This document shows positions 24,736 to 33,793 of a DNA stretch of 49,155 bases, in pieces. Every line of letters starts with the position of its first letter. Positions within the stretch are counted from its first letter, which is position 1. The stretch covers positions 1 to 49,155 of the forward strand of contig NZ_BGJX01000026.1 of NCBI RefSeq assembly GCF_009811655.1, given 5' to 3'. The notes under the pieces were generated by a model, which was not told the DNA's origin, searched no databases, and was given only the letters and a program-made list of their open reading frames with translations. The DNA is from Methylosinus sp. Ce-a6 (GTDB lineage Bacteria > Pseudomonadota > Alphaproteobacteria > Rhizobiales > Beijerinckiaceae). The position numbers and the translations under genes were made by a program.

Positions 24736-26331
24736 TCAGCGCCAGAAGGTCTCGAGCTTCCTCGCGGACTTCTCGATCTTCTTCCAATCGACGGCGCCGC
24801 GGTCGCGCGCATGGGCGCACCGACCCACGGCGAAAGCGCTCGCCGGCGCGAGAGCCGGATCTGCTTCGCCGAGCTCGCGTAAAAGCTCGGCCGCGACGGC
24901 CAGATCGTTGGAGACGCCGAGCTTGTCCTGCAGCGCGGCCGTCCGCCGCAGATAGCGGCGCGCCTCGTCATGCGCGTCGAAGAGGGATTCGAAGAATTCC
25001 GCCGCGTATCGCGCCTTCTTGAAGGCGATGCGCGCCTTGTGGCGCTGCTCCGGCGAGAGCGAAGCGAGGTCGCGGCTCTTCTTCATCGCGCGCCGATGCA
25101 GGCGATCGAGCGACCGAATGGCGAATTCCCGCGCCGAGCCGGGCGCGCTCGGATCGAGGGCGGCCGTCGTCGTTCCGTTTGCGGGGAGCGGAGCCCAATC
25201 CTTCGCCGCCAGAGCGGCGCGAAGATCGACGACGAATTGCGTCGTCTGCGGCGCCGCGATCAGCGCGGCGACCTCGGCGTGAGTCTCGATGCGCCGGCGT
25301 TCGGCCGCGTCGAGCAGCGCATAGAAGCGCGGCTCGCCATCGGCCTCAGCGAGCGGGCCGGCGATTAGCATGTCGGCGAGCACGTCCAGATTGCGGGCGG
25401 CGCCGAGCGTCGCCGCGATTTCTTTCGCACGCGCGCAAGCGGTCTCCAACGCTCGGCTGGCGACGCCTTCGAGCAGCATTCCGGCGCCCGCGCGCAATCG
25501 CCGCAAGGCGACGCGCATCTGATGAATCGCCTCCTCGGGCGCGTGAAACTGCAGCGCCGGCCAATTGGCCACGAATTGATCGAGACAGGCGGACATCGTC
25601 ACGACGATCGCCTCGTCGAGCGACGCGTCGCGGGCGAGCGCGGGGCGGCGGCCCTTCACCGGGGCTATCCCCGTTTCGCTCGCGCGGGCGAGCGCGAGCT
25701 CCGCCTCGCTCGCCGGCAGAAAGCGCGCCTCCGCCTGTCGCGCGAATTCGGCGGCGACCCGCCACAGCTCGTCTTCCGCGCCCTCGAGGAGCTGCAGCTC
25801 GATCTCGTGAAAATTCGAGCGTCGCCCGCCGCATTCGACGAAGCCGTCGTCGAAACCGACGGCGATGCGCGTGTCGGCGCGCTCGAGCACGCGCTCCCGC
25901 CGCTCGGTCTCGGCGACGCTGCGCGCCTCCAGCGGGCGGTCCGCGATGGATCGACGCAGAGGTTCGGAAAGCCCCAGCATTTTGCCGACCTCGAGCGTCG
26001 GCACGCGCAATTCGATCGAGCCGCGAGCGCCGTCTGGCGTCATCGGCCGGGCCCAGCTGAGTTCCACAAAAGCGGCGCCGTGCATCTCATAGCCGCGCAG
26101 CAGAATATGCTGCTTGCCGAGGTCGTGGACGGCGGTGTCGAAGGTGATCGAGCGGATGCGCCGCGTCGGCCGCGAGACGGCGCCGACGGAAAGGCTCTCG
26201 CTGCGCTGGGCGGCGCTCATGCCGGCGCGATCGGTTCCAAAACGGATGCGAGGCCCTTCGCCGCCTCGTCTCCGCAAAGCCCGTCGCACCGCCTCCTGGG
26301 CGGCTGCGCTCGATGCGAGAAGGCGATCCAT
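24736..26331 (-). CDS. CHAD-domain protein with degenerate CYTH region
   Basis: The 531-residue protein has a C-terminal CHAD domain of two halves (about 250-530) with the conserved His/Arg helix surfaces: AIHQMRVALRRLRAG, LGAARNLDVLADML, HKARIAFKKARYAAEFFESLF and LQDKLGVSNDLAVAAELL. CHAD domains bind polyphosphate and localise to granules. The N-terminal half resembles CYTH triphosphatases at EIELQLLEG, but the catalytic E-x-E-x-K motif is not visible. So a triphosphatase is unlikely and a polyphosphate-binding role is more likely. The ATG at 26331 is chosen; an in-frame start at 26370 would add 13 residues. It lies 66 bases upstream of the glycosyltransferase. Confidence 0.85.
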   Translation of the reverse strand: MDRLLASSAAAQEAVRRALRRRGGEGPRIRFGTDRAGMSAAQRSESLSVGAVSRPTRRIRSITFDTAVHDLGKQHILLRGYEMHGAAFVELSWARPMTPDGARGSIELRVPTLEVGKMLGLSEPLRRSIADRPLEARSVAETERRERVLERADTRIAVGFDDGFVECGGRRSNFHEIELQLLEGAEDELWRVAAEFARQAEARFLPASEAELALARASETGIAPVKGRRPALARDASLDEAIVVTMSACLDQFVANWPALQFHAPEEAIHQMRVALRRLRAGAGMLLEGVASRALETACARAKEIAATLGAARNLDVLADMLIAGPLAEADGEPRFYALLDAAERRRIETHAEVAALIAAPQTTQFVVDLRAALAAKDWAPLPANGTTTAALDPSAPGSAREFAIRSLDRLHRRAMKKSRDLASLSPEQRHKARIAFKKARYAAEFFESLFDAHDEARRYLRRTAALQDKLGVSNDLAVAAELLRELGEADPALAPASAFAVGRCAHARDRGAVDWKKIEKSARKLETFWR

Positions 26332-26397
26332 GACGATGAAACCCTGAGGCTTTCGGGTTCGGTGGGGCAAGTTTCGGCTCTCCGGGCGAGCCGGTCA

Positions 26398-26422
26398 AGG
26401 GGGGGGCTCCGATATCAGATAT
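26398..26422. promoter_or_regulatory. G-tract and short palindrome in a divergent metal-exporter promoter
   Basis: A run of eight G lies at about 26399-26406, and ATATC-A-GATAT is a perfect inverted repeat at 26412-26422. They sit in the 214-base region between the CHAD gene and the NicO-family exporter. RcnR-type regulators bind G-tract sites flanked by inverted repeats, so this is a candidate operator only. Confidence 0.25.
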
Positions 26423-26545
26423 GGCGAATATGGACAATTTTCTATTCATCCTTACCGCGGCAAAAGCGTCGCAGCCGCGGGGCAGGCCCTTAACCGCCGG
26501 GCCAAAAATAAGTATATGCGCCCGGGGGCGGGGAATTGAGGTCGC

Positions 26546-27409
26546 ATGGCGAACATCGCGGATCTGTTTCGGGACGGCGCGGCCAACGCTTGGCTGTTCG
26601 CGCCGACGGCGGTGGCGCTCGGCGCACTGCACGGGCTCGAGCCCGGCCATTCCAAGACAATGATGGCGGCCTTCATCGTCGCCGTGCGCGGCACGGTCGG
26701 TCAGGCGGCTCTGCTCGGCGTCTCGGCGACGATTTCCCATACGGCGATCGTCTGGATCGTGGCGCTCGCCGGGCTCTATTTCGGCTCCCATTGGAATGCG
26801 GAGGCCAACGAGCCCTATCTGCAGATCGCCTCGGGCGCGCTGATCCTCTGCGTCGCCGCCTGGATGACATGGCGCGTCCGGCGGGACCGCCGGCCGCGCG
26901 AGCATGGTCACGATCATGCGCACGATCACTCTCATGCGCATGACCATGATCACGCGCATCGCCATCAAGCGCATGACCATACCGAATCTGAGAATTCCCT
27001 GCTCGCGCTCGACGAAGAGACGATGGACGCGCATGAGCGCGCCCATGCGGAAGATATTCGGCGGCGCTTCGCCAATCGGCATGTGACGACAGGGCAGATT
27101 ATTCTGTTCGGCCTCACCGGCGGGCTGATCCCTTGCCCGGCCTCGATCACCGTGCTCCTGCTCTGCCTGCAGCTCGGCGAATTGACGCTCGGCGCCGCGC
27201 TGGTTCTGTGCTTCAGCATCGGCCTTGCTCTGACCATGGTCGCCGTCGGCGTCGCCGCCGCGCTCGGCGTGCGCCATGCCGTGCGCCATGCGTCGAATCG
27301 CTGGTCCGGCTTCGAGGAGATCGCCGCCAAGGCGCCCTATTTCTCGAGCGCGCTGATCTTTGTCGTCGGCCTCTACACGCTCTATTCGGGTTTTTCCTCC
27401 CTCGCCTGA
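26546..27409 (+). CDS. Nickel/cobalt efflux protein, RcnA/NicO family
   Basis: The 287-residue inner-membrane protein has about six hydrophobic segments. The HGLEPGHSKTMMAAFIVA motif in the first helices matches the HX4-5G/HxxxDH-like motif of RcnA/NicO proteins. GLTGGLIPCPASITVLLLCLQLGELTLGAALVLCFSIGLALTMVAVG is the second signature. A cytoplasmic loop (about 120-150) holds a dense His-rich stretch, EHGHDHAHDHSHAHDHDHAHRHQAHDH in part, expected to bind Ni(II) or Co(II). RcnA exports both. The gene starts with a clear ATG, but only GGAATTGAGG is upstream. It is monocistronic and is followed by a composite repeat. Confidence 0.93.
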   Translation: MANIADLFRDGAANAWLFAPTAVALGALHGLEPGHSKTMMAAFIVAVRGTVGQAALLGVSATISHTAIVWIVALAGLYFGSHWNAEANEPYLQIASGALILCVAAWMTWRVRRDRRPREHGHDHAHDHSHAHDHDHAHRHQAHDHTESENSLLALDEETMDAHERAHAEDIRRRFANRHVTTGQIILFGLTGGLIPCPASITVLLLCLQLGELTLGAALVLCFSIGLALTMVAVGVAAALGVRHAVRHASNRWSGFEEIAAKAPYFSSALIFVVGLYTLYSGFSSLA

Positions 27410-27425
27410 ACGGTCGCGCTTTAAA

Positions 27426-27520
27426 GCGCTTCCAGCCGAAGTGGATGCCGGTTCGGCGTCGGAGACCCGTCAAAAGCCTAGAGTCTTTCCATGTTTCAAT
27501 GAAACATGGAAAGACTCTAG
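27426..27520 (+). repeat. Composite palindromic repeat, family A + B (copy 4)
   Basis: Family A (27426-27468, slightly diverged: GCGCTTCC and GGAGACCC ends) is followed after 9 bases by family B (27478-27520). In B, CTAGAGTCTTTCCATG arms are perfectly complementary around TTTCAATGAAA. The last CTAG contains the TAG stop of the convergent SDR gene, so it acts as the 3' end of two convergent genes. Confidence 0.9.
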
Positions 27521-28386
27521 GCGCCGCCGAAGGGGATTTTCTGAACGCCGGCGGTGATCGGCGCGTCGAGGAAGAAATCCAATATCGCCGGCGCGCTCGG
27601 GTCGACCGCGTAGCGCGTGAAATCGGTCACGCCTTCTTGCGCCAGCACATTCACGTCGATGAAGAAATTGCCGGTGCAGGCGCGCGCGTCGCGCGTCAAT
27701 ATCGCATGGGCGGCGTCGGCGACGATCTGAGGCTTGCGCGCGCGCCGCAGCGCGGCCTCGCCGCCCAGAAGATTGCCGATCGCGGCGGTGGCGATGGCCG
27801 TCTCCGGCCAGAGCGAGTTCACCGCGACTTTCCCAGCGAGCTCGCGCGCGAGGCCGAGCGTGACGAGGCTCATGCCGTATTTCGCCATCGTATAGGCGAG
27901 ATTGGGAGCGAACCAGCGCGGGTTCATGTCGAGCGGCGGCGACAGAGTGAGAATATGGGGATTGTCGGATTTTTTCAGATAGGGCAGGGCGAGCTTGGCG
28001 CAGAGGAATGTTCCGCGCGCATTGATCTGATGCATCAGATCGAATCGCTTCATCTCTATGGCTTCGACGCTGCGCAGATCGATCGCGCTCGCATTATTGA
28101 CGAGAATATCGACGCCGCCGAAGATCGCCGCAGCCTTGTCGAAAGCCTCCTGCACTTGCGCGTCGAAGCGAATGTCGCAGGGCAGGGCGAGCGCCCGCCC
28201 GCCGGCTTTCTCTATCGCCGCGGCGGCCGTGTAGACGGTCCCCGGCAGCTTCGGATGTTCGATGACGCTCTTGGCGACGATCGCCACATTGGCGCCGTCG
28301 CGCGCGGCGCGCTCCGCTATGGCGAGGCCGATGCCGCGGCTCGCGCCGGTGATGAACAGCGTCTTGCCTGCGAGCGATCCCGCCAT
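27517..28386 (-). CDS. Short-chain dehydrogenase/reductase (HSDL2-like)
   Basis: The 289-residue classical SDR has the cofactor motif TGASRGIG (about 14-21), the structural NNAS motif at DILVNNASAIDL, and a YTMAKYG catalytic Tyr-x-x-x-Lys. The usual catalytic Ser is in LTLSPPLDM, an HSDL2-like arrangement. FIDVNVLAQEGVTDF is also typical of this subgroup. Substrate unknown. Ten bases separate its start from the copA stop upstream on the same strand, so it is probably the last gene of a copper-ATPase transcript; functional relation is unclear. Its stop codon lies inside the family B hairpin. Confidence 0.92.
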   Translation of the reverse strand: MAGSLAGKTLFITGASRGIGLAIAERAARDGANVAIVAKSVIEHPKLPGTVYTAAAAIEKAGGRALALPCDIRFDAQVQEAFDKAAAIFGGVDILVNNASAIDLRSVEAIEMKRFDLMHQINARGTFLCAKLALPYLKKSDNPHILTLSPPLDMNPRWFAPNLAYTMAKYGMSLVTLGLARELAGKVAVNSLWPETAIATAAIGNLLGGEAALRRARKPQIVADAAHAILTRDARACTGNFFIDVNVLAQEGVTDFTRYAVDPSAPAILDFFLDAPITAGVQKIPFGGA

Positions 28387-28396
28387 GGTGGCGCGC

Positions 28397-28603
28397 TCAG
28401 GCCGCGACGCGGGCCGGATAGCCGGCCTCGGTGATGATCCTGGCGAGGGCTTCCGGATCCTCTGGCGAAGGCGAGACCTCCACCTTGCCCGTGGCGAGAT
28501 CGATCTTCACCTGCGCTTGCGGCTCCGCCTTCTGCACCGCCTCGGTCACATGCTTCACGCATTTGCCGCAGGACATTTCCTGAACGTCGAAAGTCGTCGT
28601 CAT
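28397..28603 (-). CDS. copZ: Possible separately translated copper chaperone CopZ (68 residues)
   Basis: The last 68 codons of the copper-ATPase frame encode a complete ferredoxin-like heavy-metal-associated domain with [10 protein letters not shown] near the start and [13 protein letters not shown] at the end. An ATG at 28603 with AGAGGAAAG 4-10 bases upstream could make free CopZ, which would deliver Cu(I) to the N-terminal domains of the same ATPase. Whether it is made as a fusion, free or both cannot be settled here. Confidence 0.6.
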   Translation of the reverse strand: MTTTFDVQEMSCGKCVKHVTEAVQKAEPQAQVKIDLATGKVEVSPSPEDPEALARIITEAGYPARVAA

Positions 28604-31168
28604 CGGTCTTTCCTCTTCTTCGATGCTCGAAGGCGAGCCTACGGGCGCGCTCTCCTGCGCCTTTGCCGTTGCGCTCGACTCCCCCGGCGGGCGAAAGCGT
28701 CTCAGCCTCAGCGCGTTCGTCAGCACGAAAACGCTGGAAAAGGCCATGGCGCCGGCGGCCAGCATGGGCGAGAGCAACATTCCATTGACAGGATAGAGCG
28801 CGCCCGCCGCCACGGGAATCAGAACCACATTATAGGCGAAGGCCCAGAAGAGATTCTGCGCGATATTGCGCATCGTCGCGCGCGAGAGGGCGAGCGCGGC
28901 CGGCACTTTGGAGACATGGCCGGACATCAGCACGACATCGGCGGCCTCGATCGCTATGTCGGTTCCCGTGCCGATCGCAATGCCGACATCGGCGGCGGCG
29001 AGCGCCGGCGCGTCATTCACCCCGTCCCCGACAAAGGCGACCATGCGGCCGTTGCGCAGGCGCTCGAGCGCGGCGACCTTGCCTTCCGGCAGCACGCCGG
29101 CGACGACCTCGTCTATGCCGAGCTTCGCCGCTATGGCGCGCGCGGCGCGCTCGTCGTCGCCGGTGATCATCGCCGTCGCGACGCCTTGGGCGTGCAGCGC
29201 CGCGACCGCCGCGACGCTCGTCTCCTCGAGCGCGTCGGCGACGCAGAGTATGGCGGCGAGCGTTCCGTCGATCGCGACATAGAGCGGCGTCTTGCCTTCC
29301 GCCGCGAGCCGCGCCGCCACCGTCTCGAAAGCCCCCGTGTCGAGGCCGCGCGCGCGCATGAAACGGGCGGCGCCGACGGCGATCTTTCGCCCCTCGGCGC
29401 TCGCCCGGACACCCATTCCGGGCGTCGCCGCGAAGTCCCGCGCCTCGACGAGGACGAGGCCGCGCGCCTTCGCGGCGGCGACCAGCGCGATGGCGATCGG
29501 ATGCTCCGAGCGCGCTTCGACGCTCGCGGCGAGCCGCAGCGCCTCACCGGCTTCGAAACCGGGCGCGGCTTCGAGATCGGTGAGCTCCGGCTTGCCGCGG
29601 GTGAGCGTGCCGGTCTTGTCGAAGGCGATCAGCGTGACGTCGCGCAGGCTCTGCAACGCCTCGCCCTTGCGAAACAAAATGCCGAGCTCCGCCGCGCGGC
29701 CCGTGCCGGTCATGATGGCGGCGGGAGTCGCGAGCCCCATGGCGCAGGGGCAGGCGATGATGAGCACCGCCACCGCCGTCACCAGCGCGTAAGACGCGTC
29801 GCGCTGCGGGCCGAGGGCGAGCCAGGCGACGAAAGTCGCGAAGGCGATGGCCAGGACAGCGGGCACGAAGACGCCGGTCACGCGGTCGACCAGCGCCTGG
29901 ATCGGCAGCTTCGCGCCCTGCGCCTGCTCCACCATGCGAATGACGCCGGCGAGCACAGTGTCGGCGCCGACGCGCGTCGCGCGAAAGGTGAAGGCGCCGG
30001 TCGTGTTCACCGTGGCGCCGGTGACTTCCGAGCCCTTGCGCTTGCCCACGGGGGCGGGCTCGCCGGTGATCATGGATTCGTCGACATGAGAGGCGCCGTC
30101 GACGACCACTCCATCCGTCGCGATGCGCTCGCCTGGCCGCACCTCGACGAGGTCGCCGATGACGACATCCCCGATCGGCAGCTCGATCCGCTCCCCGCCG
30201 CGCAGCAGGCGCGCGGTCTTGGGCTGCAGCGCGGCGAGCGCGCGGATCGCTTCCGAGGTTCTGCCCTTGGCGCGCGCCTCCAGCGCGCGGCCGAACAGGA
30301 TCAGCGTCACGATGACGACGGCGGATTCGTAATAGGCGTCCGCGGCCCCCTGCGGCAGCGTGCCTGGCGCGAAAGTGGCGGCGACCGAATAGAGATAGGC
30401 GCTCATCGTGCCGATGGCGACGAGCGAATTCATATCAGGATGGCCGCGCCAGAGCGAGGGAAAGCCCTTCTCGTAGAAGGCGCGGCCCGGCCCCGCGAGA
30501 ACCAGCGTCGCCAGCGCGAAGGAGATATAGAGCGTCGTCTCGTGGCCCATATTGGCCATGATCCAATCGCCGAGCCCCGGGATCGTATGCGCGCCCATCT
30601 CGAGGATGACGACCGGCGCGCTCAGCGCCGCCGCGACGAAGAGGCGCCGTCGCAGCGACGCCGCCTCCCGCTCGCGCGCCTCCCTCTCGTGATCGGCGGC
30701 TCTGGCTCCCGTCTCCAGCTCGCGCGGCTCATAGCCGGCCTCGGCGACGGCGCGGCGCAGCGCCTCGGCCGTCTCGCCGCCGCCGAGCGCCCGCACGCGC
30801 GCCCGCTCGGTCGCGAGATTGACCTCGGCGGCGATCACGCCCGGCACGGCGCGCAGCGCCTTTTCGACATGGGCGACACATGACGCGCAAGTCATGCCGC
30901 CGACGCCGAATTCGATCGTCTCGACGCCCGCCTCATAGCCGGCCTCCTCGACGGCTCGGGCGATGCGCGCGAGATCGGCGCCGGGCGCGAGCGCGACATC
31001 GGCGCGCTCGGTCGCCAGATTGACCGAGGCCGAGAGCACGCCGGGCGCGCCGCGCAGCGCCTTTTCGACATGCGACACGCAGGAGGCGCAGGTCATGCCG
31101 CGCACGCCGAAGGAAAGATGCGTGGCCTCCACGGCGGGCGGGCGGGCGCGAGTCGAGACGTCGTTCAT
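28397..31168 (-). CDS. copA: Copper-translocating P1B-type ATPase with in-frame C-terminal CopZ domain
   Basis: The 923-residue protein exports Cu(I) across the inner membrane. It has two N-terminal heavy-metal domains with MTCASC (25-30 and 92-97), eight membrane segments, the TGE motif at 368-370, the CPC metal site (473-475), the phosphorylation motif DKTGT from 517, SEHP, and GDGVND. After the last membrane helix it continues through a Ser/Pro/Glu-rich linker of about 30 residues into a third domain with MSCGKC (865-870), which looks like a complete CopZ chaperone. Normal bacterial CopA ends before this. The internal ATG (28603) has AGAGGAAAG just upstream. Confidence 0.92.
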   Translation of the reverse strand: MNDVSTRARPPAVEATHLSFGVRGMTCASCVSHVEKALRGAPGVLSASVNLATERADVALAPGADLARIARAVEEAGYEAGVETIEFGVGGMTCASCVAHVEKALRAVPGVIAAEVNLATERARVRALGGGETAEALRRAVAEAGYEPRELETGARAADHEREAREREAASLRRRLFVAAALSAPVVILEMGAHTIPGLGDWIMANMGHETTLYISFALATLVLAGPGRAFYEKGFPSLWRGHPDMNSLVAIGTMSAYLYSVAATFAPGTLPQGAADAYYESAVVIVTLILFGRALEARAKGRTSEAIRALAALQPKTARLLRGGERIELPIGDVVIGDLVEVRPGERIATDGVVVDGASHVDESMITGEPAPVGKRKGSEVTGATVNTTGAFTFRATRVGADTVLAGVIRMVEQAQGAKLPIQALVDRVTGVFVPAVLAIAFATFVAWLALGPQRDASYALVTAVAVLIIACPCAMGLATPAAIMTGTGRAAELGILFRKGEALQSLRDVTLIAFDKTGTLTRGKPELTDLEAAPGFEAGEALRLAASVEARSEHPIAIALVAAAKARGLVLVEARDFAATPGMGVRASAEGRKIAVGAARFMRARGLDTGAFETVAARLAAEGKTPLYVAIDGTLAAILCVADALEETSVAAVAALHAQGVATAMITGDDERAARAIAAKLGIDEVVAGVLPEGKVAALERLRNGRMVAFVGDGVNDAPALAAADVGIAIGTGTDIAIEAADVVLMSGHVSKVPAALALSRATMRNIAQNLFWAFAYNVVLIPVAAGALYPVNGMLLSPMLAAGAMAFSSVFVLTNALRLRRFRPPGESSATAKAQESAPVGSPSSIEEEERPMTTTFDVQEMSCGKCVKHVTEAVQKAEPQAQVKIDLATGKVEVSPSPEDPEALARIITEAGYPARVAA

Positions 31169-31195
31169 GCGGATTCGCTCCTCTCGCGCGTCAGC

Positions 31196-31681
31196 CTACA
31201 GCCAACGGCGGGTTCTCGCGACATAGGCGTCGAATTCCGCGCCGAATCGCTGCGACAAATGGCGTTCTTCGCGCTCTATGGCCAGTCGCTGGAGCGAGAA
31301 CGCCAGCGCGGGCGTGAGCAGGAGCATCCAAGCCGATCCGAGCGCGAGGCCTAGCCCTGCGACCAGCGCCACATGCGACACATAGATCGGATTGCGCGAC
31401 CAGCGGTATGGGCCCGTGGTGACGAGGCTCGAGACCGCGCGGTCGGGCCTTATCGTCGTGCCCTGCCGGCGCATCAGCGCCGCGCACCATAGGTCGTTGG
31501 CGAGCGCCAGCGCGACAATGAGGCCCCCGGCGATGCGCGCGGCCGGCGGCCAGGCGCCTTCGGCGAGCGGCAGCAGCGCGTCGAGCGCCGCCCCTCCCGC
31601 GATCGCCGCGAGGAGCAGCAGCGGCGGCCATGCGATCGGCGACGGCGGCTCGGCCTCGGCTCGGCTGTCGGTCTTGGGCAT
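31196..31681 (-). CDS. Isoprenylcysteine carboxyl methyltransferase-like membrane protein
   Basis: The 161-residue protein has about four hydrophobic segments and the C-terminal signature of the ICMT/PEMT phospholipid methyltransferase superfamily: LVTTGPYRWSRNPIYVSHVALVAGLGLALGS, then EREERHLSQRFGAEFDAYVARTRRW. Bacterial members of this small type methylate unknown substrates. AGAGGA lies 5-8 bases before the ATG at 31681. It lies 27 bases upstream of copA on the same strand, so the two are probably cotranscribed, as with copper ATPases elsewhere next to ICMT-like genes. Confidence 0.88.
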   Translation of the reverse strand: MPKTDSRAEAEPPSPIAWPPLLLLAAIAGGAALDALLPLAEGAWPPAARIAGGLIVALALANDLWCAALMRRQGTTIRPDRAVSSLVTTGPYRWSRNPIYVSHVALVAGLGLALGSAWMLLLTPALAFSLQRLAIEREERHLSQRFGAEFDAYVARTRRWL

Positions 31682-31894
31682 GGGGATCCTCTTTCTGCTC
31701 AGATCGCGTTGGCGCGAACAAATTTCAAGCCGAGAGGCGGCGGAGAAGCGAGGCGTCGGGCCTGCTGTCGGGCTTCCTTGCCGTCCTGCCGCCGGCCGGC
31801 TATGTAACCGCCGCTCCGGCGCGACGAAAGCCGCGGCCGTGAAGGAAGAAATCGCGAGCTCGGCGCGTCGGCCGGGCCGCTCGGGAAGGATTTC

Positions 31895-33052
31895 GTGACG
31901 ACAGATCAGCGCGAGGGCGGGATGCTCGACGTCTACGCCGCGGATCTCGCGAGTTTCGCCGCGCAGGACCGGCTGCGCGCGCTCGCGCCGCGCCGCGGGC
32001 TCGATTTCACCTCCAATGATTTTCTCGCCCTCGCCGCGTCGGAGGATTATCGCGAGGCCGCGGCCGCGGCGCTCGCGCGCGGCGTTCCCATCGGCGCCGG
32101 CGGCTCGCGGCTCCTGCGCGGCAATCACGAGGAGCATGAGGCGCTGGAGCGCGAGGCGGCGGCCTTCTTCCGCGCCGAAAGCGCGCTCTATTTCGGCGCC
32201 GGCTTCTCGGCCAATGAGGCGCTGCTCTCCACTCTGCCGCAGCGCGGCGATCTCATCGTCCATGACGCGCTCGTCCACGCCAGCGCGCATGAGGGCATGC
32301 GCCTCTCGCGCGCGGAGACGGTCGCCGCTCTGCACAATGACGCCGACGCTTTCGCGGACGAGATCGCCGCATGGCGCCGCGGCGGCGGAACGGGCCGGCC
32401 CTGGATCGTCGTCGAGAGCCTCTACAGCATGGACGGCGATTTCGCGCCGCTCGATTCGCTCGCCGAGATCGCCGCGCGTCACGACGCCTTCCTCCTCATC
32501 GACGAGGCCCATGCGACGGGCGTCTACGGCCCCGGCGGACGCGGCCTCGCCGCCGCGCTCGAGGGGCGCGAGACTGTCGTCACGCTGCACACTTGCGGCA
32601 AGGCGCTCGGCGTCTTCGGCGGCCTCGTGCTGCTGCCCTCGATCTTGCGCGATTTTCTGATCAACCGCTGCCGGCAATTCATCTTCGCCACCGCGCCGTC
32701 GCCGCTCGTCGCCGCCTGCGTTCGCGCCGCTCTGCCGATCGTCGAGCAGGCGGAAGGCCGCCGCGCCGCGCTGCGCTCGCGCGTCGCCGTGGCCGCGCGC
32801 GAATTGCAGGCGGCGGGGCTCGCGCCCGCGATTTCGCAAATCGCGCCCATTGTCGTCGGCTCCAACGCCCGCGCTCTGGCGCTCGCCGCGGCGATGCAGG
32901 CGCAGGGCTATGACATTCGCGCGATCCGCCCGCCCACGGTGGCGGAAGGAACGGCGCGGCTGCGCCTCTCCCTCACTCTGCATGTGAGCGAGGCGCAGAT
33001 TTCCGCCATGGTCGAGGATCTCGCGCATGAGCTCGCGAGGCTGCCGCCGTGA
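31895..33052 (+). CDS. bioF: 8-amino-7-oxononanoate synthase
   Basis: The 385-residue alpha-oxoamine synthase condenses pimeloyl-ACP/CoA with alanine in biotin synthesis. Motifs are [60 protein letters not shown] and [12 protein letters not shown], the last carrying the PLP Lys. The start is a GTG at 31895 with GGAAGGA five bases upstream; a later ATG at 31922 lies before the conserved domain. Its stop overlaps the bioD start (GTGA). It heads bioF-bioD-bioA; no bioB is in the window. Confidence 0.95.
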   Translation: MTTDQREGGMLDVYAADLASFAAQDRLRALAPRRGLDFTSNDFLALAASEDYREAAAAALARGVPIGAGGSRLLRGNHEEHEALEREAAAFFRAESALYFGAGFSANEALLSTLPQRGDLIVHDALVHASAHEGMRLSRAETVAALHNDADAFADEIAAWRRGGGTGRPWIVVESLYSMDGDFAPLDSLAEIAARHDAFLLIDEAHATGVYGPGGRGLAAALEGRETVVTLHTCGKALGVFGGLVLLPSILRDFLINRCRQFIFATAPSPLVAACVRAALPIVEQAEGRRAALRSRVAVAARELQAAGLAPAISQIAPIVVGSNARALALAAAMQAQGYDIRAIRPPTVAEGTARLRLSLTLHVSEAQISAMVEDLAHELARLPP

Positions 33053-33684
33053 CGCGCCTCGTCGTCGCCGGAACCGACACCAATGTCGGCAAGACGGTGT
33101 TCTCCGCCGCCCTCGCCGGCGCGCTCGGCGCCTTTTATTGGAAGCCCGTGCAGTCCGGCCTCGAGGGCGAGACGGACACGATGGCGGTCGCGCGACTCTC
33201 TCGGCTTTCCGCCGACCGGCTTCTGCCCGAGGCCTATCGCCTCCGAACTCCGGCCTCGCCGCATCTTTCCGCGCGCCTCGACGGCGTGGAGATCGATCCC
33301 GGCCGCCTCTCTCCGCCGCCTCGCGCGCCGCTCGTCATCGAGACGGCCGGCGGAGTGATGACGCCGCTGACCGACGCGTTCTCGACGATCGAGCTGCTCG
33401 CGCGCTGGCGGCTTCCGGTCGTTCTCTGCGCGCGCACCACGCTCGGAACGATCAATCACAGCCTGCTGTCGCTCGAGGCCCTGCGTCGGCGCGACATTCC
33501 GATCCTCGGCGTCGCCTTCATCGGCGAGGAGAATGAGGAGACGCAGCGAGTAATCGCGAAATTCTCCGGCGCGCGCGCGCTCGGCCGTCTGCCCTTCGTC
33601 GCGCCGCTCGACGCCGAGAATTTGCGCGCGACTTTCGCCGCGCATTTTCACCGCTCCGATTTCGCCGGGACGAATTCGCAATGA
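33049..33684 (+). CDS. bioD: Dethiobiotin synthetase
   Basis: The 211-residue ATP-dependent carboxylase closes the ureido ring of dethiobiotin. The P-loop GTDTNVGKT is at residues 8-16. [14 protein letters not shown] and [12 protein letters not shown] segments match substrate-binding regions, and [10 protein letters not shown] corresponds to the E-GAGG motif. Length is slightly short but complete. GTG start overlapping the bioF stop indicates translational coupling. A long hairpin repeat separates it from bioA. Confidence 0.95.
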   Translation: MTRLVVAGTDTNVGKTVFSAALAGALGAFYWKPVQSGLEGETDTMAVARLSRLSADRLLPEAYRLRTPASPHLSARLDGVEIDPGRLSPPPRAPLVIETAGGVMTPLTDAFSTIELLARWRLPVVLCARTTLGTINHSLLSLEALRRRDIPILGVAFIGEENEETQRVIAKFSGARALGRLPFVAPLDAENLRATFAAHFHRSDFAGTNSQ

Positions 33685-33692
33685 CGCCGCTC

Positions 33693-33774
33693 CGTCATTG
33701 CGAGCGAAGCGAAGCAATCCAGAGTCGCGGGGCGGCTCCTGGATTGCTTCGTCGCTTCGCTCCTCGCAATGACG
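33693..33774. repeat. Long hairpin repeat between bioD and bioA
   Basis: CGTCATTGCGAG at the left pairs with CTCGCAATGACG at the right, and GAAGCAATCCAG with CTGGATTGCTTC. The loop is GC-rich. This CGTCATTGCGAGCGAAGCG element is a well-known dispersed inverted repeat in many proteobacterial genomes. It may stabilise upstream or attenuate downstream bio mRNA. Confidence 0.9.
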
Positions 33775-33793
33775 ACGGTTAAAGGAGATGGCA

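Noticed and set aside
26398..26530. Canonical RcnR operator
   Set aside because: The G-tract lacks the flanking TACT/AGTA repeats that I know for RcnR, so I only list it as a candidate regulatory site.
28262..30883. Long plus-strand open frame opposite copA
   Set aside because: Low-complexity Arg/Ala/Gly/Asp translation without motifs; the minus-strand frame contains all P-type ATPase signatures.
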